From assembly GCA_024398665.1 (NCBI GenBank), contig JAKSIS010000001.1, forward strand, positions 1-64,000: a stretch of 64,000 nt of DNA. Direction: 5' to 3'. Under the pieces are notes generated by a model. That model was given only the letters and a program-made list of their open reading frames with translations. It did not search any database and had not been told where the DNA came from. How positions within the stretch are numbered: position 1 is the first letter of the stretch; every line of letters starts with the position of its first letter. The position numbers were made by a program, and so were the translations under genes. This stretch comes from Bacteroidaceae bacterium (GTDB lineage Bacteria > Bacteroidota > Bacteroidia > Bacteroidales > Bacteroidaceae). Below are positions 37,982 to 46,365 of this stretch, piece after piece.

Positions 37982-40654
37982 ATGAGTGACGAAAACGACG
38001 ATATCATCAGCTCAGGGCAGGATTCCGCACAGGCTGAAAATCAGGAAGGGGGAAATCTGGAACATTCAACATACCAGCCGGTAAAGGACGACAGCGGCAT
38101 GATATGCCACCGGCTTTCGGGCATGTATCAGGGGTGGTTCCTGGATTATGCATCATATGTCATACTGGAACGTGCCGTGCCGCATTTCGTGGACGGACTG
38201 AAGCCGGTGCAGAGACGTATACTCCATTCCATGAAGCGTCTTGATGACGGCCGTTTCAACAAAGTGGCGAACATTGTGGGCCACACCATGCAGTTCCATC
38301 CGCACGGTGACGCTTCGATAGGCGACGCTCTGGTGCAGCTGGGACAGAAGGACCTGCTCATTGAATGTCAGGGAAACTGGGGCAACATACTTACCGGCCA
38401 CAAGGCCGCCGCGCCCCGATATATTGAAGCCCGGCTTTCAAAATTCGCGCTGGAGACTCTGTTCAATCCCAAGACGACTGAATGGAAGGCGTCATATGAC
38501 GGCCGCAACAGGGAACCGGTGACCCTGCCTGTGAAATTCCCGCTGCTTCTTGCGCAGGGCGCTGACGGCATTGCCGTAGGCCTGTCCTGCAAGATACTTC
38601 CGCATAACTTCAACGAACTGTGTGACGCTGCGGTGTCATATCTGAAAGGTGAGGAGTTTCACCTGTATCCCGATTTCCAGACCGGCGGTGCCGTGGACGT
38701 GTCGCGCTACAATGACGGCGAACGTGGCGGAATGGTACGCATACGCGCCAAAATATCCAAGGAGGCCGATAACAAGACTCTGGTGATCAATGAAATACCT
38801 TACGGAGAGAACGTTACCACCCTTTGCGAGTCAATCGTCAAGGCCGGTGAAAAGGGCAAGATCAAGATCCGCAAGGTTGAGAACCTGACAGCTGACAAGG
38901 TCGAGATACGCATTTCGCTTGCACCCGGTGTATCATCGGACAAGACCATTGACGCCCTGTACGCGTTCACGAACTGTGAAGTGAGCCTTTCGCCCAACTG
39001 CTGCGTGATAGACGCTGACAAGCCGCATTTCCTCAAGGTCAGTGACGTGCTGCGCAAGTCCGTTGACAACACCAGGGACCTGCTGAGGCGTGAACTTGAG
39101 ATTGAACGCGGCGAACTGATGGAACAGCTGCATTTTGCATCACTGGAGGAAATATTCATTGAAGAGCGCATTTACAAGGACCGTGAATTCGAAGAGGCTC
39201 CTGATATGGACGCCGCATGCGAACACATTGACGAGCGCCTGACCCCGTATTACCCCAAGATGATACGTGAGGTGACAAAGGACGACATACTGAAACTCAT
39301 GGAAATCAGGATGGCCCGTATCCTGAAGTTCAACAAGGACAAGGCTGAGGAGGCCATGGCAAGGATGAAGTCCGATATAGCCCGCATAGACAGGGATCTG
39401 GCCAACATGACCGGTGTCACTGTCAAGTGGTTCAGAATGCTCAAGGACAAGTACGGTGCCGCCTATCCGCGCCGCACGGAAATCAAGAGCTTTGACACCA
39501 TTGTGGCCACAAAGGTAATAGAGGCCAACCAGAAACTGTACATCAACCGCGCGGACGGATTCATCGGAATGGAACTCAAGAAGGATGAATATGTCTGCAA
39601 CTGTTCGGAGATCGATGACATAATACTGTTCTACAAGGACGGCCGCTTCAAGGTAGTGAAGGTGGCTGACAAACTGTTTGTCGGAACAGGCGTGATGTAT
39701 CTTGACGTGTTCAAGAAAAACGACCGCCGCACTATCTACAACGTGGTTTACAGGGACGGCAAGAACGGAGCGTTCTTCATAAAGAGATTCGCTGCGACCG
39801 GTCTGACCCGTGACAAGGAATATGACCTGACCCAGGGCAAGCCGGGATCGAAGATATCCTATTTCAGCGCCAACCACAACGGTGAGGCGGAAGTCATAAG
39901 AGTCACCCTGAAACCCAATCCCAAGCTCAAGAAACCTGTTTTCGACAAGGATTTCAGCGATATCATGATCAAGGGACGCCAGTCAATGGGCAATCTGCTT
40001 ACACGCAACGACGTTCAGCGCATAGGTCTCAAGTCACACGGCGTTTCGACCCTTGGCGGCCGTAAGGTGTGGTTTGACAAGGACATTCTGCGTCTGGACT
40101 TTGACGGTCACGGAGAGTATCTGGACGAATTCGACAAGGACGAACAGCTGCTGGTCATTATGGCAAACGGCGAATACTATACCACTGAACCTGATGCGAA
40201 CTGTCATTTTGACCATGACATTCTGCGCATTGAGAAGTTTGACCCCTCAAAGGTCTGGACAGCCGTGCTGTTTGACGCTTCTCAGAAGGGTTTCCTGTAC
40301 CTGAAGCGATTCAATCTGGACCCGACTGCCAAACGCGTCAACATTCTGGGTGACGAGAAGGGCAGCAGCCTGGTGCTGCTCACTGACACCTTCTATCCGC
40401 GCCTGCTGGTGACAATGGGCGGTGCGGACAGCTTCCGTGAACCCATGGAGCTTGATGCCGAATCATTTGTAGGAATCAAGGGCGTGAAGGCCCGCGGCCG
40501 CAGGGTCACCACATTTGCGGTTGAAAGGGTTGAGGAACTTGAGCCGCTGCGCCAGCCCGAACTCCCGGCCCAGCCTGAAGATGTTGCGGCTGAAACCGAT
40601 GATGAACCGCAGGATGATGAGAATGAAAACGACGGTCAGCTTTCGCTTTTCTGA
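37982..40654 (+). CDS. parC: Type IIA topoisomerase subunit A (topoisomerase IV ParC-like)
   Basis: 890 residues. The breakage-reunion domain has RRILHSMKRL, the HPHGDASIGDALV block and the catalytic Tyr147 in APRYIEARLS. The coiled coil lies around 370-480. The C-terminal beta-pinwheel region is diverged and lacks the GyrA box (QRRGGKG), so decatenation by topoisomerase IV is more likely than gyrase. The tail is acidic and Gln-rich (about 850-890). ATG 37982 is the first start with sensible promoter spacing. The 3' end overlaps the next gene by 32 bp. Confidence 0.88.
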   Translation: MSDENDDIISSGQDSAQAENQEGGNLEHSTYQPVKDDSGMICHRLSGMYQGWFLDYASYVILERAVPHFVDGLKPVQRRILHSMKRLDDGRFNKVANIVGHTMQFHPHGDASIGDALVQLGQKDLLIECQGNWGNILTGHKAAAPRYIEARLSKFALETLFNPKTTEWKASYDGRNREPVTLPVKFPLLLAQGADGIAVGLSCKILPHNFNELCDAAVSYLKGEEFHLYPDFQTGGAVDVSRYNDGERGGMVRIRAKISKEADNKTLVINEIPYGENVTTLCESIVKAGEKGKIKIRKVENLTADKVEIRISLAPGVSSDKTIDALYAFTNCEVSLSPNCCVIDADKPHFLKVSDVLRKSVDNTRDLLRRELEIERGELMEQLHFASLEEIFIEERIYKDREFEEAPDMDAACEHIDERLTPYYPKMIREVTKDDILKLMEIRMARILKFNKDKAEEAMARMKSDIARIDRDLANMTGVTVKWFRMLKDKYGAAYPRRTEIKSFDTIVATKVIEANQKLYINRADGFIGMELKKDEYVCNCSEIDDIILFYKDGRFKVVKVADKLFVGTGVMYLDVFKKNDRRTIYNVVYRDGKNGAFFIKRFAATGLTRDKEYDLTQGKPGSKISYFSANHNGEAEVIRVTLKPNPKLKKPVFDKDFSDIMIKGRQSMGNLLTRNDVQRIGLKSHGVSTLGGRKVWFDKDILRLDFDGHGEYLDEFDKDEQLLVIMANGEYYTTEPDANCHFDHDILRIEKFDPSKVWTAVLFDASQKGFLYLKRFNLDPTAKRVNILGDEKGSSLVLLTDTFYPRLLVTMGGADSFREPMELDAESFVGIKGVKARGRRVTTFAVERVEELEPLRQPELPAQPEDVAAETDDEPQDDENENDGQLSLF

Positions 40655-41468
40655 GCTTGCGCTGGCGCTGATGCTGGTGCCGGCCTGCGTCCGGGCGCAG
40701 GAACAGTCAGCGGTAGGCGTCATGCCCGCTCCGCACCAGGTTGTAAGTTCGCTGTCTGCCGGTGTGGGGCACACAAAGGCCATGGACGGATTCCTGTCTC
40801 CGCTGGAATATGACGGAACGGCCTTTTCCCTGTCTGAGGACCGGGTGGCCGCAATAGGCGGTGAGGAGAGCATTTTCCGCTTCCTGCGTACGCACAACAG
40901 CTTGCTGTTCAGTTCAATGAAGAACGAAACCGGTGGCGGGTCCACGCTCCAGTTCATGGCCGATGCCAACTGCATGTGGGGCTGGCCTGCACTCCATACT
41001 GACATTTTTGACCTTATAGCCGGACCTGTGGCAATGCTGGACATAGGGGCCTTGTGGAACCGCCGCAATTCGAACAATCCTGCCAACGTGGAAGGCAACC
41101 TGTCACTTGGCGCCGGGGCGGATGGAACCCTGCGTTTCAGACTGCGTTCATATCCCATGGCTCTTCAGGGAACTTTGTTCATACCCCTTTCCGGGATAGG
41201 CTTTGCTCCAGACTACGACCAGCCGTACTGGATTATGTATACTGGCAGCCAGTACGGACGGACACTTCATTTTACCCATATGTTCAACAATCCGTCCGTA
41301 ACCTGTGACATGGCGCTTTGCCTGCCGGTGAAAAACGGACAGGTGCGCTTGGGATGGACTGCGGACTACCGTACGGACAAACTGGGCGGCAACAGGACGC
41401 GCATTTCACACAATATGTTCAATCTGGGCTATGCATACAGGTTTGAACGCAAATACAACGGCCGATGA
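40623..41468 (+). CDS. DUF3316 family exported protein
   Basis: 281 residues with a signal peptide (cleaved near VRAQ, about residue 25). GVGHTKAMDGFLSPLEYDGTAF fits the opening of DUF3316 proteins, an uncharacterised Bacteroidota family of probable outer-membrane or periplasmic barrels; the rest is beta-rich and ends in an aromatic YRFERKY strand. ATG 40623 lies inside the end of parC (32-bp overlap), so translation is coupled. Its TGA overlaps the S41 peptidase ATG. Confidence 0.75.
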   Translation: MKTTVSFRFSELALALMLVPACVRAQEQSAVGVMPAPHQVVSSLSAGVGHTKAMDGFLSPLEYDGTAFSLSEDRVAAIGGEESIFRFLRTHNSLLFSSMKNETGGGSTLQFMADANCMWGWPALHTDIFDLIAGPVAMLDIGALWNRRNSNNPANVEGNLSLGAGADGTLRFRLRSYPMALQGTLFIPLSGIGFAPDYDQPYWIMYTGSQYGRTLHFTHMFNNPSVTCDMALCLPVKNGQVRLGWTADYRTDKLGGNRTRISHNMFNLGYAYRFERKYNGR

Positions 41469-42511
41469 GAAGAATTCATGACATGCTGGCCGTAATGCTT
41501 TTGACGGCATTTTCCTTATTGGCTTCATGTACGAAAGTCGATACTGAGAATTCGTTTGCCAACACATCGGCCGGCAATTTCGCGGCACTGTGGACAATCA
41601 TGGACGAACACTACTGCTTCTTTGACTACAAGAACAGTGAGTTCGGGCTGGATTGGGACCAGGTGTATGACAAGTATCAGGAATATGTATATGAGGGTAT
41701 GGGCGACATGGCCCTGTTCGAGGTCCTTTCCTCCATGCTTTCCGAACTGCGTGACGGGCATGTGAACCTGTACGGCCCCTATGACGTGTCGCGTAACTGG
41801 AGCTGGAAGGAGGATTATCCGGCGAATTACTCTGAAGAGGTGCGTGACGGGTATCTGGGTACGGACTACAAGATTGCGTCTACCGGGTATTTTTATCAGG
41901 TGCTGCCTGACAACATAGGCTATATGACCATAGAATCGTTCTCAAACGCGATATCGGATTCTAAACTTGATGCCATGCTGCATTACCTGTGTTTCTGCAA
42001 CGGACTGATAATCGATATCAGGAACAACGGAGGCGGAAATCTTGACATAGCGGAGCAGGTGGCCTCAAGATTTACGAATGAGAAGGTTCTGACAGGTTAC
42101 ACAAAATACAAGAACGGGCCCGGACACAATGACTTTTCTGACCCTGTCGCCAATTATGTGGAACCGGCAATGAGCAATCTGCGCTGGCAGAAACCTGTCG
42201 CCCTGCTTACGAACCGGGGCTGTTTCAGCAGCGCCAATGACTTTACGGTCAAGATGAAGGAAATGCCCATGGTGACTGTCTTCGGTGACCGTACGGGCGG
42301 AGGCGGCGGACTGCCCATGTCCAGCGAACTGCCCAACGGCTGGTCTGTAAGGTTCTCATCGGCCCCGTCATATGACAAGGATATGAATGACATTGAAGGC
42401 GGCGTTGATCCTGATGTTTTCGTGTCAATGACTGACAGTGACAGGCTGCAGGGCATTGACACCATCATCGAAGCAGCCCGCGAATGGATAAACGGATTGA
42501 TAACAAACTGA
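41465..42511 (+). CDS. S41-family peptidase lipoprotein
   Basis: 348 residues. The lipoprotein signal ends LLASC, with Cys near residue 19. A helical N-terminal domain precedes the S41 (C-terminal processing/tricorn-core) domain. The serine lies in NRGCFSSANDF (Ser255/Ser256), with GLIIDIRNNGGGN before it. No PDZ domain is obvious. It likely degrades or trims envelope proteins. It overlaps DUF3316 by four bases and is followed five bases later by sppA, another envelope peptidase. Confidence 0.83.
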   Translation: MRRIHDMLAVMLLTAFSLLASCTKVDTENSFANTSAGNFAALWTIMDEHYCFFDYKNSEFGLDWDQVYDKYQEYVYEGMGDMALFEVLSSMLSELRDGHVNLYGPYDVSRNWSWKEDYPANYSEEVRDGYLGTDYKIASTGYFYQVLPDNIGYMTIESFSNAISDSKLDAMLHYLCFCNGLIIDIRNNGGGNLDIAEQVASRFTNEKVLTGYTKYKNGPGHNDFSDPVANYVEPAMSNLRWQKPVALLTNRGCFSSANDFTVKMKEMPMVTVFGDRTGGGGGLPMSSELPNGWSVRFSSAPSYDKDMNDIEGGVDPDVFVSMTDSDRLQGIDTIIEAAREWINGLITN

Positions 42512-42516
42512 AAAAT

Positions 42517-44229
42517 ATGAAAAGAATTCTCTCATTTCTGGCCATGGCGCTCATAATTCCGGCCATGGCGTCTGCAGGAACCGGCAAGGTGCTGAAGATT
42601 GATTTCAGCAGTCCGGTCGTGGAAAACAGTTCGGGTATGCAGTTTGACATTTCTTCACTGCTTGGCGGCGGTTCGTCGGCATCGCCTGTAACTCTTCTCA
42701 GCTATGTGCGCGCCATTGACGCGGCGGCTCAGGACAAGAACATAAGAATGATCTACATGACTCCCGATAAAATCAGTGCAGGCATGTCACAGGTTGAGGA
42801 GATCAGAGCTGCGCTGGAGCGTTTCCGCGCATCGGGCAAGGAGATAGTCTGCTACTGCTCCAACTTTTCGAACCTGACATACTATCTGGCATCGGTTGCC
42901 GACAAGGTGATTCTGGACCCCGCATCGGAAAGCATGGTGCTTGGCCTGGCCACCCGCCAGTTCTTTCTGAAGGACATTCTGGACGCCCTTGAGATTGAAG
43001 TGCAGCTTATCCGCCACGGCAAGTACAAATCAGCCGGTGAAATGTATATACGCAACAGTTCCAGCCCCGAGAACCGCCAGCAGAACCAGGAAATGATTGA
43101 CGCCATATGGGACGGCTGGAGCACGCAGATTGCGGCCTCGCGCGGAATATCCGTATCGGACTTCAATTCATGGATAGACAATCTGGAACTGGTACTGCCG
43201 CAGGACTACAAGGACAGGGGGCTGATTGACGAAATATGGTACCGTGACCAGGTTGACGAATACATTTGCGGCCAGTACGGGGTCGATGACATCAAACTGG
43301 TAAGTTATGTCAAGCTGGCCAAGTACGCTGACAAGCTGAAGAAGGGCAAGCGCAAAAACCGCATTGCTGTCATATATGCCGATGGCGAGATTGTCATGGA
43401 GGGTTCATCGGACAACATTGTAGGTCCCAAGCTTGCAGCTACCATAGAGAAGGTCCGCAAGGACAGGAAGGTCAAGGCAGTGGTATTCCGTGTCAATTCA
43501 CCCGGCGGCAGCGCACAGGCGGCCGAATCCATACGCCGCAGCATAGAAATGCTCAAGAAGGACAAGCCCGTCATTGTCAGTTTCGGCGACTATGCCGCAT
43601 CGGGCGGCTACTGGATATCGGCAGCCGGTGACAGGATCTACACCAATGACTGCACCCTGACCGGTTCAATCGGTGTATTTTCAATTGTCCCCAGTTATGG
43701 AAATGCGCTCAGAAAGAACCTGAAGGTCAACATGGAGACGCAGGGCACATCGGCCCACAGCGACATGATTACCGGTGTGCGCAGACTTGACGACACGGAA
43801 GTGGAGTATTTCCAGAAGTCTGTTGAAGATATCTATGACCAGTTCACCACTATCGTTTCCGATGGTCGCGGAATGGCAAAGGACAGGGTCGATGAACTGG
43901 GCCAGGGACGTGTGTGGGCCGGCAGCGAGGCTTTGAAGAACGGTCTGGCCGATGTCCGCGGCGGACTGGTTGACGCACTTGCCTATGCCGCTGAAAAGGC
44001 AGGTCTTGAGGCAGGCGAATACCGTGTCAATTCGTATCCTGAAGCCAAGGATGTGAACCTGATGTCCCTGCTCATGGGCTCAGAAGTGCCTGATCCGGAT
44101 GAGACGGCAACTTCACATGTCCAGGAGAATGCGGTGCTGGAGGAACTTTTCCCAGCCGTTTCATTCATTCGCGAAATGTCACAGCCGCAGAACATGCTGC
44201 GCATGGAAAGCGTGATTGAATTCAAGTGA
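42517..44229 (+). CDS. sppA: Signal peptide peptidase SppA (67K type)
   Basis: 570 residues. The N-terminal signal/anchor MKRILSFLAMALIIPAMASA starts two tandem S49 domains. The catalytic lysine is K171 in RHGKYKSAGE and the nucleophile is Ser362 in YAASGGYW; VNSPGGSAQAAESIRR supplies the oxyanion segment. SppA degrades cleaved signal peptides in the inner membrane. It is the last gene of the parC-DUF3316-S41-sppA operon. A palindrome and a tRNA promoter begin at its stop codon. Confidence 0.93.
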   Translation: MKRILSFLAMALIIPAMASAGTGKVLKIDFSSPVVENSSGMQFDISSLLGGGSSASPVTLLSYVRAIDAAAQDKNIRMIYMTPDKISAGMSQVEEIRAALERFRASGKEIVCYCSNFSNLTYYLASVADKVILDPASESMVLGLATRQFFLKDILDALEIEVQLIRHGKYKSAGEMYIRNSSSPENRQQNQEMIDAIWDGWSTQIAASRGISVSDFNSWIDNLELVLPQDYKDRGLIDEIWYRDQVDEYICGQYGVDDIKLVSYVKLAKYADKLKKGKRKNRIAVIYADGEIVMEGSSDNIVGPKLAATIEKVRKDRKVKAVVFRVNSPGGSAQAAESIRRSIEMLKKDKPVIVSFGDYAASGGYWISAAGDRIYTNDCTLTGSIGVFSIVPSYGNALRKNLKVNMETQGTSAHSDMITGVRRLDDTEVEYFQKSVEDIYDQFTTIVSDGRGMAKDRVDELGQGRVWAGSEALKNGLADVRGGLVDALAYAAEKAGLEAGEYRVNSYPEAKDVNLMSLLMGSEVPDPDETATSHVQENAVLEELFPAVSFIREMSQPQNMLRMESVIEFK

Positions 44230-44264
44230 TTTGCATATTCGCCGCGAAAGGTGTACTTTCGCGG
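44230..44264 (+). promoter_or_regulatory. tRNA-Leu promoter overlapped by a palindrome
   Basis: TTTG at 44230-44233, 20 bp of spacer, then TACTTTCG at 44254-44261. The spacer and -7 element lie inside a 9-bp inverted repeat, CCGCGAAAG (44242-44250) and CTTTCGCGG (44256-44264). This could be a regulator site or simply a terminator for sppA. Confidence 0.55.
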
Positions 44265-44271
44265 TCGATTT

Positions 44272-44352
44272 GCGGGCGTGGCGGAATTGGTAGACGCGCC
44301 AGACTTAGGATCTGGTACCTCAGGTGTGTAGGTTCGAGTCCTATCGCCCGTA
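44272..44352 (+). tRNA. tRNA-Leu (TAG)
   Basis: 81 nt with a long variable arm. The acceptor stem GCGGGCG pairs with CGCCCGT (first pair G-U). The anticodon arm CCAGA-CTTAGGA-TCTGG gives anticodon TAG. The T arm GTAGG-TTCGAGT-CCTAT is normal and the discriminator is A. CCA is not encoded. Its 3' half is repeated in inverted orientation immediately downstream. Confidence 0.95.
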
Positions 44353-44402
44353 CAAAATAAGGTGGCCTGGCGGCCGCCTTATTTTGTACGGGTGATAGGA
44401 CT
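44337..44402. repeat. Long inverted repeat copying the tRNA-Leu 3' end
   Basis: Positions 44337-44367 pair with 44372-44402 over 31 bp with two G-U pairs and a 4-nt loop (TGGC). The left arm includes the last 16 nt of tRNA-Leu (from AGTCCTATC in the T arm). A run of seven T follows at 44410-44416. In RNA the snap-back would compete with the tRNA T arm and acceptor stem, or act as a terminator. Confidence 0.8.
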
Positions 44403-44880
44403 AAGTTCCTTTTTTTAATTTGCTTCGCAAATGGGGCGGCCTCCGGCCGCTTCGCGCTCGGGGGCTCGCGCTCTCCCAAATACGGACGAACCTGCGGGTG
44501 GGGTGCTGCTGCCGGAATTCGCGCTCGAGGGCCGTGCTGGGGGCCGTGCTCTGGGCTTCTCGTTTGGGGACTTCTCGTTTGGAGCTTCAAGTTCTGGGCT
44601 TTTCGCTTGGGGTCTTCGCGTTTGGAACTTCGAGTTCTGGGCTTTTCGCTTGGGGGCTTCGCGTTTGGGGACTCTCGCTCTTAAGAATACGTATTGACCT
44701 GCGTGGGGGGGGTGCTGTTGCCGGAATTTGGGTGCACGGAATCGCGGCTGTGGGCTTTTTGCGTGCACCCAAAGGCTTATTTGGGGCCTTGGGTGCATGG
44801 AATGTGACCTACAAGCTTTCTGTCTGCACCCAAATCCTGGCGAAAGCACCCGCCACGCAGGTGCGGGCGTATTTTTTTTT
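44403..44880. repeat. Non-coding repeat element: minisatellites and tandem hairpins
   Basis: No convincing gene is present. A 43-bp unit occurs in tandem at 44581-44623 and 44624-44666; this period is not a multiple of three. A 31-bp motif beginning ACCTGCG and containing GGGGTGCTG...GCCGGAATT appears directly at 44490 and 44697, and inverted at 44832-44862. Two hairpins share the stem TTGGGTGCA: 44727-44773 and 44789-44833. The region ends in a terminator-like hairpin with a T10 tract. It may be a mobile palindromic element or encode a structured RNA. Confidence 0.6.
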
Positions 44881-44881
44881 T
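44849..44881 (+). terminator. Terminator-like hairpin with T-run
   Basis: CCCG(C)CAC, loop GCAG, GTGCGGG, then CGTA and ten T. If real, it ends a plus-strand transcript that would contain the hairpins before it. Confidence 0.5.
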
Positions 44882-44900
44882 ATGAATGTCAATCTGTTTC

Positions 44901-45035
44901 GGGCTGTATGCGGTATCCGCCAAACTGAACAGTACCGGGCTGTATGCGGTATCCGCCAAACTGAACAGTACCGGGCGGGATGTGCTATCCGCCAAACTGA
45001 ACAGTACCGGGCGGGATGTGCTATCCGCCAAACAG
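44901..45035. repeat. 36-bp tandem repeat array (four copies)
   Basis: Units begin at 44901, 44937, 44973 and 45009 with no spacers. Copies 1 and 2 are identical (GGGCTGTATGCGGTATCCGC...CAGTACC). Copies 3 and 4 share a variant first half (GGGCGGGATGTGCTATCCGC). Copy 4 decays after CCAAAC. Each unit contains a small hairpin (GCGG-TAT-CCGC or GGAT-GTGCT-ATCC). Short open frames through it are by-products of the 36-bp period. Confidence 0.85.
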
Positions 45036-45078
45036 AGAAACAGTGACTGGGTGTACATGACCTATGTGGTATGTTCAT

Positions 45079-45157
45079 GTTTCTCATATCCCCGAAATAC
45101 GGCAATGAGAAACGCGGATACAGGCTAAATATCTTGTGATAGCGTGCCGCGTTTCTC
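45079..45157 (+). other. Mutually exclusive hairpins upstream of the giant-protein operon
   Basis: Three arms are present: GTTTCTCAT (45079-45087), ATGAGAAACGCGG (45105-45117) and CCGCGTTTCTC (45147-45157). The middle arm can pair with either neighbour but not both. The layout resembles an attenuator, but it lies upstream of the candidate promoter at 45262, so it may belong to another transcript. The rest of 45158-45424 holds only that promoter element and an A/T-rich leader. Confidence 0.45.
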
Positions 45158-45261
45158 GATTTGGCGGAGTGGCTGCCAGTCTGTAATCAAATAAGTTCAC
45201 GTTAGTTCAGGCAAATTGAAATTTTCATTGTCATGACGAATGTGAACTGAAAAGATATGCC

Positions 45262-45269
45262 TATATTTG
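45262..45269 (+). promoter_or_regulatory. -7 promoter element of the secreted-protein operon
   Basis: TATATTTG matches TAnnTTTG. It would leave a 5' leader of about 150 nt before the ATG at 45425, unusually long for this window. No -33 element is clear. Confidence 0.45.
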
Positions 45270-45424
45270 TCAGGTAATATAAGCTTCATTATCATCCATT
45301 TAATCCTATTCTGTTTTTTTTGTGGCGACAGCTTGGCTTATTGCTGCTGATAAAAATACAAATGCATGGATTACGGATGGCGATTTGAGCTTGATTTATT
45401 GATAACCAACTATTTCTATGTAAT

Positions 45425-46345
45425 ATGAAACGTTTATTCCCACTTTTTTTCCTGATTGCATTTCCTGCAGTCTATGCCACAGCACAACAGATTGCCGTAG
45501 TCAACGGGGCTGGATCAACATCGGTCTATTATACATTGGATGAAGCAATAAGCGGAGCCGATGCAGGCAGTACCGTGTATATTCCCGGCGGAGGCTTCAA
45601 GATCAGTGACGGCACAAAAATCAACAAGAAGCTTACTCTGATAGGAATAGGTCACAAACCGAATACCGACAATGCTGACGGTAACACCACAATTAGTGGA
45701 AATGTCAACTTCACAGCCGGTTCAGACGGCAGTGCCATTATGGGTGTATATATGCCGAACGATATCAATATTGCCCAGGACGGCAAAGTGAAGAACATAC
45801 TTGTCAGATACTGCAACGCCAACTCAATCCAGGTCAAGAATGACAGTTGCACAGGCATTTTCGTAAACCAGAACTACCTGAGAAGCAGCAGTTCATTCGG
45901 CGGTTCAAATGCCACAGTTACCAACAATATAATGCACAGCATTTCTAACTTAACAGGTGGCGTTGTCAATAACAATATTATGAACGACTTATCATATCAG
46001 GGTTATCATGTTTATGAAAAATATAGCATAAATTCTGTAAAGAATTCAACTGTCAAAGATAATGTCTGCCGATATGGTTCTAGAGATTGCAGCGGCACTT
46101 TTTTTGAGAATAATCAGGAAGGAGATTTGAAATCATTTTTTGTTGCTGCTAACGGAGTTACACCTGATTCCGACTTCCATTTCAGCGATACGTTCGAAGG
46201 CAACACTGACTGTGGCGTATACGCTGGAACCGGATTCAGTGACGACTGTCTTCCTCCATTGCCCAGGATAGTCAGCAAGAGCATTGCCGAACAGACTGAT
46301 GCTCAGGGAAAACTCAAAGTTCAGGTTACGGTAAAGACCAGGTAA
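45425..46345 (+). CDS. Secreted parallel beta-helix protein
   Basis: 306 residues. The signal peptide is cleaved near ATAQ (about residue 20). The body has repeated short beta strands and N-rich turns (VTNNIM, VVNNNIMN, VKDNVC), with YTLDEAISGADAGSTVYIPGG at the start typical of right-handed beta-helix proteins such as pectate lyase-like folds. No lyase catalytic residues are recognised and no T9SS sorting tail is obvious. It is the first gene of a three-gene operon, 20 bp before the next. The codons are more A/T-rich than in the core genes around it. Confidence 0.65.
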   Translation: MKRLFPLFFLIAFPAVYATAQQIAVVNGAGSTSVYYTLDEAISGADAGSTVYIPGGGFKISDGTKINKKLTLIGIGHKPNTDNADGNTTISGNVNFTAGSDGSAIMGVYMPNDINIAQDGKVKNILVRYCNANSIQVKNDSCTGIFVNQNYLRSSSSFGGSNATVTNNIMHSISNLTGGVVNNNIMNDLSYQGYHVYEKYSINSVKNSTVKDNVCRYGSRDCSGTFFENNQEGDLKSFFVAANGVTPDSDFHFSDTFEGNTDCGVYAGTGFSDDCLPPLPRIVSKSIAEQTDAQGKLKVQVTVKTR

Positions 46346-46365
46346 GGATTGAATGCGGTCATAAG

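Noticed and set aside
44901..45035. CRISPR array suggested by 36-bp repeats
   Set aside because: Copies are directly adjacent with no spacers, and no cas genes are in the window.
44420..45046. Possible 208-residue gene (and several opposite-strand frames) in the repeat region
   Set aside because: Composition is low-complexity, the 43-bp repeat breaks codon phase, and the repeated peptides come simply from the 36-bp period. No start context or known domain is seen.
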